From Nonomuraea thailandensis (GTDB lineage Bacteria > Actinomycetota > Actinomycetes > Streptosporangiales > Streptosporangiaceae): DNA of 64,000 nucleotides. Position numbers and translations under genes: made by a program. The stretch spans positions 5,167,501-5,231,500 of the forward strand of contig NZ_JAMZEB010000002.1 in NCBI RefSeq assembly GCF_024172165.1, read 5' to 3'. Shown in pieces: positions 36,841 through 44,211 of the stretch. Position 1 is the stretch's first letter, and each line of letters opens with the position of its first letter. Under the pieces are notes generated by a model. It did no database searches and had not been told where the DNA came from. It saw only the letters and a list, made by a program, of their open reading frames with translations.

Positions 36841-36871
36841 GGAGAGCGCTCTCCCATCGGTGTGCTATAAA
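36841..36871 (+). promoter_or_regulatory. lacI promoter with third GGAGAGCGCTCTCC operator
   Basis: The operator (36841-36854) is identical to the two in the upstream divergent region and covers the expected -35. TATAAA (36866-36871) lies 12 nt before the ATG, so the transcript is probably leaderless and autoregulated. Confidence 0.7.
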
Positions 36872-36877
36872 GGCGCC

Positions 36878-37921
36878 ATGACCCAAGATCCCCCGCCGCC
36901 GCCGTCCCCCACGCTGGAGGACGTCGCCAGGGCGGCGGGGGTCTCCCGGGCCACCGTCTCCCGGGTGATCAACGGCATCCGCAACGTCGACTCCGCGATC
37001 CAGGAGGCGGTCAGGCAGGCCGTCGCCGCCACCGGATACGTGCCCAACCGGGCGGCCCGCTCGCTCGTCACCCGCCGTACGGGCAGCATCGCCCTGGTCG
37101 TCTCCGGCGCGGGCGGCGAGAGCGGCTCCTTCCCCGTCGAGGTGCTCGCCGACCCCTTCTTCGGCCGGGTCGCCGGCGGCGTCGTCGGCTACCTGCGCCC
37201 GCGCGGCATCCATCCGGTCCTGATGTTCGCCGAGACCGCCGAGGCCCGCGCGCAGGTGCTCGCCTCGTTGCGGCAGGGCGACGCCGACGGCGCCGTCCTG
37301 GTCTCCACCCACGCCGAGGACCCGCTGCCGCGGCTCCTGGCCGAGGCCAGGCTGCCCGCCGTGCTCTTCGCCAGGCCCGCCGAGCCCGTGCCGATCAGCT
37401 ACGTCGACGTCGACCACCGGGCCGGGGCCAGGCTCGCCGCCGACCACCTCGTCGCCCGCGGCAGGAAGCAGATCGTGACCATCTCCGGGCCGCTGGACGT
37501 GCCGGCGAGCCAGGCCCGCCTGGCCGGCTTCCGCGACGCGATGGCCGCGCACGGCCACCCGTTCGTGCCCTGCGCCGAAGGCGGCTTCACCTATCACAGC
37601 GGCGAGCGGGCCATGGAACGCCTGCTGGCCGACCACCCCGGCCTCGACGGCGTCTTCGTGGCCAACGACCTGATGGCGCAGGGGGCCCTGCCGGTGCTGC
37701 GGCACCACGGCCGCGCGGTGCCGGGCGACGTGGCCGTGGTCGGCTTCGACGACAGCAGCGCGGCGACAGCGTGCCGGCCGGCGCTGACGACCGTACGGCA
37801 TCCGGTGGAGGACATGGCGGCGGAGCTGGCCCGCCTGCTGCTGGAGCACGTCGGGCAGCCTGGGCGCCGTCCCACCTCGATCATCTTCGAGCCGTCCCTG
37901 GTGATCCGCGACTCCTCGTGA
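36878..37921 (+). CDS. LacI-family transcriptional regulator
   Basis: 347 aa. N-terminal helix-turn-helix TLEDVARAAGVSRATVSRVINGIR with the hinge region (about residues 12-65), then a periplasmic-binding-protein-like effector domain with GVFVANDLMAQGALPVL and GDVAVVGFDDS. ATG 36878 is preferred over GTG 36860 because a -10 lies 12 nt before it. It is downstream of the DUF1996 gene and shares an identical operator with both secreted-protein promoters, so it should be the local repressor, relieved by a sugar from the polysaccharide they act on. Confidence 0.9.
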   Translation: MTQDPPPPPSPTLEDVARAAGVSRATVSRVINGIRNVDSAIQEAVRQAVAATGYVPNRAARSLVTRRTGSIALVVSGAGGESGSFPVEVLADPFFGRVAGGVVGYLRPRGIHPVLMFAETAEARAQVLASLRQGDADGAVLVSTHAEDPLPRLLAEARLPAVLFARPAEPVPISYVDVDHRAGARLAADHLVARGRKQIVTISGPLDVPASQARLAGFRDAMAAHGHPFVPCAEGGFTYHSGERAMERLLADHPGLDGVFVANDLMAQGALPVLRHHGRAVPGDVAVVGFDDSSAATACRPALTTVRHPVEDMAAELARLLLEHVGQPGRRPTSIIFEPSLVIRDSS

Positions 37922-37959
37922 CGGCTCTCCCCACCCCGGGCGCGCGGCCGGAGCTGTGA

Positions 37960-38334
37960 TCAGGAGCGAGTGAGGCGCCGGCGCAGGCGGGCCAGGCCCA
38001 GCCCGCCGACGACCACGGCGGCCAGCCCCACCACCAGGGCGACGTACCCGCCGACGATGCCGTAGCCGGTGCCGGGACCGCCTTCGGCGGCGGCCACGAC
38101 CAGCCCGCCGATGACCGCACCCGCCGCACCCGCCACCACGGCCGCGAAGGCCCCCGTCCGCCCGCTCCTGCCACCCGCCCGGGAGCGGAACAGGGCCAGC
38201 CCGCCGGCGGCCACGCCGGCCAGCCCCAGCAGCGCGGCCACCAGCGACCACAGGCGCCCGGAGGTGAGGCTGTAGGCGGAGACGGGGTCCGGCTGGGCCA
38301 GGACGTGCGCGGCGAGCAGATATCGGATCGACAT
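37960..38334 (-). CDS. Small membrane protein, DUF6223-like
   Basis: 124 aa with an N-terminal segment that may be a signal anchor (YLLAAHVLA) and three Gly/Ala-rich helices (about 33-50, 62-82, 92-112), ending in a basic tail RLRRRLTRS. It resembles actinomycete DUF6223 proteins of unknown role. A GAGGAGG Shine-Dalgarno precedes ATG 38334. It is divergent from the next two-component system across 213 bp. Confidence 0.6.
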   Translation of the reverse strand: MSIRYLLAAHVLAQPDPVSAYSLTSGRLWSLVAALLGLAGVAAGGLALFRSRAGGRSGRTGAFAAVVAGAAGAVIGGLVVAAAEGGPGTGYGIVGGYVALVVGLAAVVVGGLGLARLRRRLTRS

Positions 38335-38547
38335 GGCTGGTTCCTCCTCTGACTGGACGTGACCCGATGATGTCCGCCGGACCGGCCGCCGGTCGTCCGG
38401 CACAGGCAGGCATTCCGCACTGCCACGCGAGCAGCAGCGGCCTACCGCGCACGCGGCAGTACCGTCCCCGGTACCGCGGCCGCGGTAGCAGCCCACTCAG
38501 CCCCTCGCGGGATTCGCCCCGCGGCGGTATCCCGCTAAGGTGCGCGC

Positions 38548-39675
38548 ATGAGTGCGGGACGGTCCAGGCTGCGGGCCGATGTCTTCGACTGGGCGATCGC
38601 CGCCTGCGTGGCGGCGGCGCTGCTCGTCACGGGGCTGTCCGAGCGGCCTGCCGCGACGGGCCTCGGCCTGCTCGGGTACGCGCTGCTGGCCGGCGGCGGC
38701 CTGGCGCTCGCCGCGCGGCGCCGGGCTCCGGTGGTCGTCCTGGCCGCCACAGGGTTGTGCGCGGTGGGTTACCAGGCGGCCGGTTTCGACGTGCCCGCGG
38801 TCGCGTACCTGTTCGCGGTGTACGCCGCCGTACGGGCCGGACATCGCGCGACCACGGTGGCGGCGAGCGTGATCGTGCTGGCGGCTCTCCCCCTGGCGGC
38901 CATGGCCGCCGGCCTGCACGACACGGGAGAGGCGTTCGCGCAGGCCAGGGGCGCTCTGGAGCTGGCCTGGCTGGTGGCGGCCGGCGCGGCGGGAGAGGCG
39001 CTGCGGCAGGCCGAGCGGCGGGCGGAGGAGGCCGAGCGCACGCGCGAGGAGACCGCCCGGCGCCGTGCCGACGAGGAACGGCTGCGCATCGCGCGCGAGC
39101 TGCACGACTCGCTCACCCACCAGATCTCGATCATCAAGGTCCAGGCGGAGGTCGCCGTGCACGTGGCCCGCAGGCGCGGCGAGCAGGTCCCGGAGGCCCT
39201 GCTGGCGATCCAGGAGGCGGGGCGGGAGGCGACCCGGGAGTTGCGCGCCACCCTGGAGGCCCTGCGCGAGGACGACACGAGCCCCCCGCGCGGCCTGGAC
39301 CACGTCGCCGAGCTGGTGGAACGCGCTCGCGCGACCGGCCTGGACGCGACCCTGACGATCGAGGGGCAACGGCAGTCGGTGCCGACAGCGGTGAGCCGTA
39401 CCGTCTACCGGATCGTCCAGGAGTCGCTCACCAACGTCGCCCGGCACGCCGCCGCCGCGACCGTGTCGGTGCGCATCGACTGCCGCCCGGACGTGCTGGC
39501 GATCCGCATCGACGACGACGGCCAGGCCACCCCGGATACCGCCCCGTCCCCCGGCGTCGGGCTGACCGGGATGCGCGAGCGCGTCACCGCGCTCGGCGGC
39601 CGGCTGCGCGCGGAGCCGCGCGGCGAGGGCGGCTTCACCGTCCAGGCCGAGCTGCCGGTGAACCGGGCGTCATGA
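38548..39675 (+). CDS. Sensor histidine kinase, NarL/DesK type
   Basis: 375 aa. Five hydrophobic segments in residues about 12-150, a coiled linker rich in Glu/Arg (QAERRAEEAERTREETARRR), the phosphoacceptor motif ARELHDSLTHQISII, and an ATP-binding domain with IVQESLTNVARHA and GLTGMRERVTALGG. TAAGGT 12 nt upstream of ATG 38548 predicts a leaderless transcript. The stop overlaps the response regulator (ATGA). Confidence 0.92.
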   Translation: MSAGRSRLRADVFDWAIAACVAAALLVTGLSERPAATGLGLLGYALLAGGGLALAARRRAPVVVLAATGLCAVGYQAAGFDVPAVAYLFAVYAAVRAGHRATTVAASVIVLAALPLAAMAAGLHDTGEAFAQARGALELAWLVAAGAAGEALRQAERRAEEAERTREETARRRADEERLRIARELHDSLTHQISIIKVQAEVAVHVARRRGEQVPEALLAIQEAGREATRELRATLEALREDDTSPPRGLDHVAELVERARATGLDATLTIEGQRQSVPTAVSRTVYRIVQESLTNVARHAAAATVSVRIDCRPDVLAIRIDDDGQATPDTAPSPGVGLTGMRERVTALGGRLRAEPRGEGGFTVQAELPVNRAS

Positions 39676-40334
39676 TCCGGGTCCTGCTGGTCGACGACCA
39701 GCCGCTCCTGCGCAGCGGGTTCCGGGCGCTGCTCGACCTCGAGGACGACATCGAGGTGGTGGCCGAGGCCGGCGACGGGCTGGAGGGCCTGGCCCTGGCC
39801 AGGCGGCACCTGCCCGACATCGCGCTCATCGACATCCAGATGCCGGTGGTCGACGGCATCGAGGCGACCCGGCGCATCGCCGCGGACCCGGCCCTGGCCG
39901 GGGTGCACGTCGTCATCCTCACCAACTACGGCTTCGACGAGTACGTCTTCGACGCGCTGCGCGCCGGCGCGGCCGGGTTCCTCGTCAAGGACATCGTGCC
40001 CGAGGACTTCCTGCACGCGGTACGCGTCGCCGCCCGCGGCGACGCCCTGCTCGCCCCGTCCATCACCCGCAGGCTCATCGACCGGTACGTCACCCAGCCG
40101 CGCCGGACCGCCGCCGGGCCCGGCCTGGAGGAGCTGACCAACCGCGAACGCGAGGCCGTGGTCCTGGTGGCGCGCGGGCTGTCCAACGACGAGATCGCCG
40201 ACCACATGGTGATCAGCCCGCTGACCGCCAAGACCCACGTCAACCGGGCCATGACCAAGCTCCACGCCCGGGACCGCGCCCAGCTCGTCATCCTGGCCTA
40301 CGAGTCCGGCCTGGTCTCCCCCGGCGGCTCCTGA
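39672..40334 (+). CDS. Response regulator, NarL/LuxR type
   Basis: 220 aa. Receiver domain with LVDDQPL, phosphoacceptor Asp in IALIDIQMPVVDG and the conserved Lys in GFLVKDIVPED. C-terminal LuxR helix-turn-helix (LTNREREAVVLVARGLSN, ISPLTAKTHVNRAMTKL). It is coupled to the preceding kinase gene. Its stop codon touches the operator of the ArsR-ArsC gene. Targets unknown. Confidence 0.93.
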   Translation: MIRVLLVDDQPLLRSGFRALLDLEDDIEVVAEAGDGLEGLALARRHLPDIALIDIQMPVVDGIEATRRIAADPALAGVHVVILTNYGFDEYVFDALRAGAAGFLVKDIVPEDFLHAVRVAARGDALLAPSITRRLIDRYVTQPRRTAAGPGLEELTNREREAVVLVARGLSNDEIADHMVISPLTAKTHVNRAMTKLHARDRAQLVILAYESGLVSPGGS

Positions 40335-40360
40335 TACATCAAATCCATTTGATGTATTAT
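40334..40360 (+). promoter_or_regulatory. ArsR-type operator over a leaderless promoter
   Basis: Arms ATACATCAAA (40334-40343) and TTTGATGTAT (40348-40357) form a perfect 10-bp inverted repeat with centre TCCA. The inner ATCAA...TTGAT is the classic ArsR/SmtB pattern. TATTAT (40355-40360) is a -10 exactly 12 nt before ATG 40367. The operator covers the spacer and -10, so binding should repress. Confidence 0.8.
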
Positions 40361-40366
40361 CGGGCC

Positions 40367-41380
40367 ATGGTGAGCTCTCCCCCAGCCACCCCGGCCTTTC
40401 TCCGGCTGGCCGCCCATCCCCTGCGGTGGCGGCTGCTGAGCGAGCTGGCCGCGAGCGACTACCGGGTCCGGGAGCTCGTCGAGCTCATCGGCCAGCCGCA
40501 GAACCTGGTCTCCTACCATCTGCGGCTGCTGCGCGACGGCGGGCTGGTCACCGCCCGGCGCAGCTCCCACGACGCCCGCGACAGCTACTATCACCTGGAC
40601 CTGGACCGCTGCGCCCACGCGCTCGCCGCCACCGGTGCCGCCCTCCACCCCGCGCTGCGCCTGTCCCCGGCCCGGCCCCCCGCGCTCGGCCTCTCCCCGC
40701 ACGGACCGGCCCTCTCCCTTGCCCCGCCCTCGAACGCCCCGGGCACCACTCCCGCGCGACCCGCGCACGCACCGCCCACCGTCCCGGCCCCGCCACAAGC
40801 CGCGTCGCCGGCGGCGCGCCGGCCGCGCGTGCTGTTCGCCTGCACGGGCAACAGCGCCCGCTCACCGATCGCCGAGGCCCTGCTGCGCCACCGCACCGGC
40901 GGGAACGTCGAGACGGTCAGCGCCGGCAGCCATCCCAGGCGGCGGCTGCACCCGGACGCGGTCGCCGTCCTGCGCGAGCACTACGGCATCGACGTGCGGG
41001 ACCAGCACCCCCGGCACCTGGACACCGTCTCCGGCCGCCGGTTCGACTTCGTGATCAGCCTCTGCGACAAGGTCCGCGAAGCCTTCCCCGACTTCCCCGG
41101 CAGCCCCCGCCGCCTGCACTGGAGCATCCCCGCCCCGGCCACCGACCCCACCGCCATGCCCGATGCCGCCGCCATGCCCGATCCCACGGCCATGCCCGAT
41201 CCCACCGCAGCGGGCAGCGCCGCACGTCCAGGCTTCGCGAGCACCGGCGCTTTCCCCCGCGCCACCCCGCCCGGCGCTTTCCCCCGCACCATCCCGCCCT
41301 TCGCCCGTACCGCCGCGGAGATCGACACCCGCATCCATTACCTGCTGCCCATCCTGATGCCACAGGAGGCCCGGTCATGA
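40367..41380 (+). CDS. ArsR regulator-arsenate reductase (LMW-PTP-like) fusion
   Basis: 337 aa. Residues 1-90 are an ArsR winged helix (RLAAHPLRWRLLSELA, LIGQPQNLVSYHLRLLRDGGLV). A Pro/Ala-rich linker of about 55 residues follows, then a low-molecular-weight phosphatase/ArsC domain with the P-loop CTGNSARSPIAEALL and SGRRFDFVISLCDKV. The C-terminus contains tandem AMPDPT repeats (41153-41206) and FPR-rich sequence. ATG 40367 is set by the -10 twelve nt upstream. No arsenite pump is adjacent, and the usual N-terminal sensor Cys pair is not evident, so arsenic sensing is unproven. Confidence 0.87.
   Translation: MVSSPPATPAFLRLAAHPLRWRLLSELAASDYRVRELVELIGQPQNLVSYHLRLLRDGGLVTARRSSHDARDSYYHLDLDRCAHALAATGAALHPALRLSPARPPALGLSPHGPALSLAPPSNAPGTTPARPAHAPPTVPAPPQAASPAARRPRVLFACTGNSARSPIAEALLRHRTGGNVETVSAGSHPRRRLHPDAVAVLREHYGIDVRDQHPRHLDTVSGRRFDFVISLCDKVREAFPDFPGSPRRLHWSIPAPATDPTAMPDAAAMPDPTAMPDPTAAGSAARPGFASTGAFPRATPPGAFPRTIPPFARTAAEIDTRIHYLLPILMPQEARS
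41153..41206 (+). repeat. 18-bp tandem repeat in the fusion gene
   Basis: Three units beginning GCCATGCCCGAT at 41153, 41171 and 41189; the last two differ at one base. They encode AMPD(A/P)(A/T) repeats and split the phosphatase domain's C-terminal part from IDTRIHYLLP, the expected end. Confidence 0.75.
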
Positions 41381-41769
41381 CCGCACCCGACCAGCTCGCC
41401 AGCGTGCGTTACCTCGTCGACGACGTGGCCGCCGCCGTCGACTTCTACACCACCCACCTCGGGTTCACCCTGCGCCTGGACGCCGCGCCCGCCTTCGCCG
41501 ACGTCGTACGCGGCCCGCTGCGGCTGCTGCTGTCAGGCCCGGCCAGCTCCGGTGCCCGCGCCACACCCGACGGCACCGCCGCCGGCCGCAACCGCATCCA
41601 CCTCATCGTCGACGACCTCGACGCCGAGATCGACCGGCTCCGCGACGCCGGCCTGTCCTTCCTCGGCGACGCGATCTCCGGCCCCGGCGGCCGCCAGATC
41701 CTGCTCACCGACCCGGCAGGCAACCTCGTCGAGCTGTTCCAGCCGGCCCGAACTCCGGCCAGAACCTGA
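41377..41769 (+). CDS. VOC (glyoxalase/bleomycin-resistance fold) protein
   Basis: 130 aa, a single vicinal-oxygen-chelate unit with VRYLVDDVAAAVDFYTTHLGF and ILLTDPAGNLVELFQP. His in NRIHLIVDD and Glu in LVELFQP could be metal ligands. It has no Cys, unlike the C-As lyase ArsI, so that role is unlikely despite the neighbour. ATG overlaps the fusion gene's stop (ATGA), so both are coregulated. Confidence 0.83.
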   Translation: MTAPDQLASVRYLVDDVAAAVDFYTTHLGFTLRLDAAPAFADVVRGPLRLLLSGPASSGARATPDGTAAGRNRIHLIVDDLDAEIDRLRDAGLSFLGDAISGPGGRQILLTDPAGNLVELFQPARTPART

Positions 41770-41912
41770 CAACACGTACGACATATTGCCCGAAACACAG
41801 GCACCGGTATGCGCACCCGAGTCAGAACCAGCGCATCACCGCAGGGTGCGGGCCTGATCACCGATCTTGTGAAGAACCGAGGCCTCAAGCGCGATTGGAT
41901 CACCCCGAGGGT

Positions 41913-41939
41913 GGGAATCCCATCACGGTACCAAGCGTT
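41913..41939 (+). promoter_or_regulatory. SigR-type promoter of rbpA
   Basis: GGGAAT (41913-41918), exactly 18 nt, GTT (41937-41939). This matches the SigR/SigH thiol-stress consensus GGGAAT-N18/19-GTT. SigR control of rbpA is established in Streptomyces. Confidence 0.8.
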
Positions 41940-41944
41940 AGACA

Positions 41945-41996
41945 CCGTGGGAGACAGACCCCCCACGCAAGGGGGCCCTGTAGGAGGCATTTAGAC
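41945..41996 (+). promoter_or_regulatory. Structured rbpA leader
   Basis: The short leader can form CGTGGG...CCCACG or, using the same C-run, CCCCC-ACGCAA-GGGGG. The two hairpins are mutually exclusive. A GGAGG Shine-Dalgarno (41982-41986) lies just after the second hairpin, so folding could modulate translation or transcription read-through. A regulatory role is inferred only. Confidence 0.4.
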
Positions 41997-42341
41997 ATGG
42001 GCGAGCGCGCGCTTCGTGGCACCCGGCTCGGGGCAACCAGCTACGAGAACGACCGTAACACGGATCTGGCCCCGCGCCAGGAGGTGTCCTACACCTGTCC
42101 TAAGGGCCATCGCTTCGAGGTTCCGCTTGCCGCCGAGGCTGAGATCCCCGCGACCTGGGAGTGCCGCATGTGCGGCGCGACCGCGGTGCGGGTGGACGGC
42201 GAGCAGCCGGAGTCCAAGAAGACCAAGCCCCCACGGACACACTGGGACATGCTTCTGGAGCGGCGATCCATCGAGGATCTTGAGGAGGTGCTCAACGAGC
42301 GGCTCGCGGTATTGCGGGCACAGCGTCGTAAGAGCGCCTGA
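41997..42341 (+). CDS. rbpA: RNA polymerase-binding protein RbpA
   Basis: 114 aa, full length. N-terminal tail GERALRGTRLGATSYENDR, a zinc-binding core with CPKGH and WECRMCG, the basic linker, and the sigma-binding helix THWDMLLERRSIEDLEEVL. RbpA binds RNA polymerase with principal sigma factors and stabilises the open complex. ATG 41997 follows GGAGG by about 10 nt. A SigR-type promoter upstream and a strong terminator downstream make it monocistronic. Confidence 0.97.
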   Translation: MGERALRGTRLGATSYENDRNTDLAPRQEVSYTCPKGHRFEVPLAAEAEIPATWECRMCGATAVRVDGEQPESKKTKPPRTHWDMLLERRSIEDLEEVLNERLAVLRAQRRKSA

Positions 42342-42356
42342 CCTCCTCTCACGGTG

Positions 42357-42385
42357 AAACCCCCGGGCACTGCCCGGGGGTTTTT
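42357..42385 (+). terminator. Rho-independent terminator of rbpA
   Basis: Twelve-bp stem AAACCCCCGGGC / GCCCGGGGGTTT with a 3-nt loop, running into TTTTT. It is the clearest intrinsic terminator in the window. Confidence 0.9.
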
Positions 42386-42389
42386 CTTT

Positions 42390-42421
42390 GGTGTACGGCA
42401 TCAGGGGTGTACGGCATCAGG
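42390..42421. repeat. Perfect 16-bp tandem duplication
   Basis: GGTGTACGGCATCAGG twice in a row directly after the rbpA terminator. No function is evident. Confidence 0.9.
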
Positions 42422-42758
42422 CCAGGGGCTGGTTGACCGCTCACCACAGCCCCGCGTCGGCCCCGGTGGGGGCGGCGCGGCGCGAAGGGACGGCAGCGCG
42501 GGCACGCACGGTCAAGTCGGCGCTCAAGGCAAGCACGTAAAAGCCGCACGGGCGTGCACGATCAAGCTCGGAGCCTGCCCACTCGTTCATGAACCGCCAC
42601 CTGACGCGCGGACGAGCGCACTCGGGCCGGCACGCCGGGCCCAGGGCGGGCGCTACCGGCCCCCTCCCTCCTGGCCCTGCTCCGGAACCAGTCCCGACGG
42701 CGGCCCCTGCGGGGCCCGAGGCTGCCGGCCCATGGGTCCCGTGGCGAGGGAGAGGCAG
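42422..42758. other. Non-coding stretch between rbpA and fxsA
   Basis: 337 bp downstream of two convergent genes. Open frames on both strands have no recognisable protein pattern and lack ribosome sites. I see no gene here. Confidence 0.5.
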
Positions 42759-43250
42759 CTACGAGTCGCGGTCCTCGCGGATGACCTCGCCGTGCACCAC
42801 CCGGCTGTTCCCCTGCGGCGCGTCCGCGCCGGGGAAGCCCGAGGACGGCGGGAAGAGGTTCGCGTACGGCGACGCGGCGGCCATCTTCTTGATCCGGCGC
42901 TCGAAGAACCACGACCCCAGCCGGCGCATCATCGGCCGGGTGAACGGGATCAGGCACAGGAACCCGAACACGTCGGTGAAGAACCCCGGCGTCAGCAGCA
43001 GCGTGCCGCCCACCAGGATGATGCCGCCGTCGGCCAGCTCCTTGTCGGGCATGCGGCCCGACTCCAGCGCCGTCCGCAGCGCCCGCCAGGCCCGGCGGCC
43101 CTCGCGGCGTACCAGCCAGGCGCCCAGAAGGCTGTCGGCGATGAGCAGGGCGACGGTCGCGGGCCCGCCGATCACCGACCCGACCTGGATCAGCAGCCAG
43201 ATCTCCAGGACGGGCACGACCAGGAAGGCCAGGAAGAGCAGGAGCCGCAT
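42759..43250 (-). CDS. fxsA: FxsA-family membrane protein
   Basis: 163 aa. Two N-terminal helices (LLLFLAFLVVPVLEIWLLIQVG) and a second hydrophobic stretch with GGIILVGGTLLLTPGFFTDVFGF, the FxsA signature; the charged C-terminus is cytoplasmic. E. coli FxsA lessens F-factor exclusion of phage T7, but the general role is unknown. ATG 43250 has a GAGGA Shine-Dalgarno; an upstream ATG at 43268 is less likely. Confidence 0.9.
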   Translation of the reverse strand: MRLLLFLAFLVVPVLEIWLLIQVGSVIGGPATVALLIADSLLGAWLVRREGRRAWRALRTALESGRMPDKELADGGIILVGGTLLLTPGFFTDVFGFLCLIPFTRPMMRRLGSWFFERRIKKMAAASPYANLFPPSSGFPGADAPQGNSRVVHGEVIREDRDS

Positions 43251-43461
43251 CGTTTCCTCGATTCGCACGCGCGTTACAGCAGGAACAACGCTGGGAGGCC
43301 GCCGGGCGTTCCAGGGACGGCGGCAAATCAGGGATGTCCCGGATACGGCCCCTGGCCGCTCTCATCCGGCCGGCCGCCCCGCGACCACCTAGTCCACATG
43401 GCCGCCCCGACCGCTCCAGCCCGGATCGCAACCTCGGCCGCAGGCCGGGACGGGAGGGCGC

Positions 43462-44211
43462 TCAGTCGTGGGACGGGCCCTTGAGCCGCTTGGGCAGCCC
43501 GGCGACGCCCCACATGCCGATCCGCCACAGGGCCTCGGACATGACCTTGCCGCTCATCTTGCTCTTGCCGACCGTACGCTCCACGAACGTGATCGGCACC
43601 TCCACCACCCGCAGCCCGTGCCGGGACGTGCGCAGCGTCAGGTCCACCTGGAAGCAGTACCCCTGCGACTCCACCCCCGACAGGCCGACCTTCTCCAGCG
43701 TGGCGGCCCGGTAGGCGCGGAAGCCGGCGGTCGCGTCGCGTACGGGAAGGCCGAGCATCACCCGGGTGTAGATGTTGGCGCCCTTCGACAGCAGCTCGCG
43801 GCGCTGGGGCCAGTTGACGACCTTGCCGCCAGGCACGTAGCGCGAGCCGATCGCCAGGTCGGCGCCGTCGGCCAGCGCCTCCAGCAGCTTCGGCAGCTCC
43901 TCGGGCTGGTGGGAGCCGTCGGCGTCCATCTCGACCAGGACGTCGTAGCCCTCCTCCAGGCCCCAGCGGAACCCGGCGATGTACGCGGCCCCGAGGCCCT
44001 GCTTGCCGGGCCGGTGCAGGACGTGCACGTGGTCGTCGCCGGCGGCGAGCCCGTCGGCGACCTCCCCGGTGCCGTCGGGGCTGTTGTCGTCGGCCACCAG
44101 CACGTGGGCGTCGGGGACGGCGGCACGCACGCGTTCGACGATCGCCGGCAGGTTGTCGCGCTCGTTGTAGGTGGGCACGACGACGAGCACCCTGCCGAGA
44201 GTCTCCATCAT
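43462..44211 (-). CDS. ppm1: Polyprenol-phosphate mannosyltransferase (GT2, Ppm1 catalytic domain type)
   Basis: 249 aa glycosyltransferase family 2. VVVPTYNERDNLPAIV, VADDNSPDGTGEVAD and the DxD-type VEMDADGSHQPEEL bind the nucleotide sugar; SRYVPGG and RVMLGLPVRDATAGFRAYR are typical of dolichol/polyprenol-phosphate mannose synthases. It makes the lipid-linked mannose used for glycolipids and protein O-mannosylation. ATG 44211 overlaps the lnt stop. In Mycobacterium tuberculosis both activities are fused in one Ppm1 protein, so the pair mirrors that partnership. Confidence 0.93.
   Translation of the reverse strand: MMETLGRVLVVVPTYNERDNLPAIVERVRAAVPDAHVLVADDNSPDGTGEVADGLAAGDDHVHVLHRPGKQGLGAAYIAGFRWGLEEGYDVLVEMDADGSHQPEELPKLLEALADGADLAIGSRYVPGGKVVNWPQRRELLSKGANIYTRVMLGLPVRDATAGFRAYRAATLEKVGLSGVESQGYCFQVDLTLRTSRHGLRVVEVPITFVERTVGKSKMSGKVMSEALWRIGMWGVAGLPKRLKGPSHD

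Noticed and set aside
36860..37921. GTG 36860 as start of the LacI gene
   Set aside because: It would lie just upstream of the predicted -10 TATAAA, so it would not be in the transcript; ATG 36878 fits the leaderless pattern.
35348..38452. 1034-codon minus-strand frame across DUF1996 and lacI
   Set aside because: No recognisable domain; both genes on the plus strand are certain.
41377..41769. VOC protein as an ArsI-type C-As lyase
   Set aside because: ArsI needs cysteines for the arsenical substrate; this protein has none.
42390..42421. Possible CRISPR or attachment site at the 16-bp duplication
   Set aside because: Only two adjacent copies without spacers, and no cas or integrase gene beside it.
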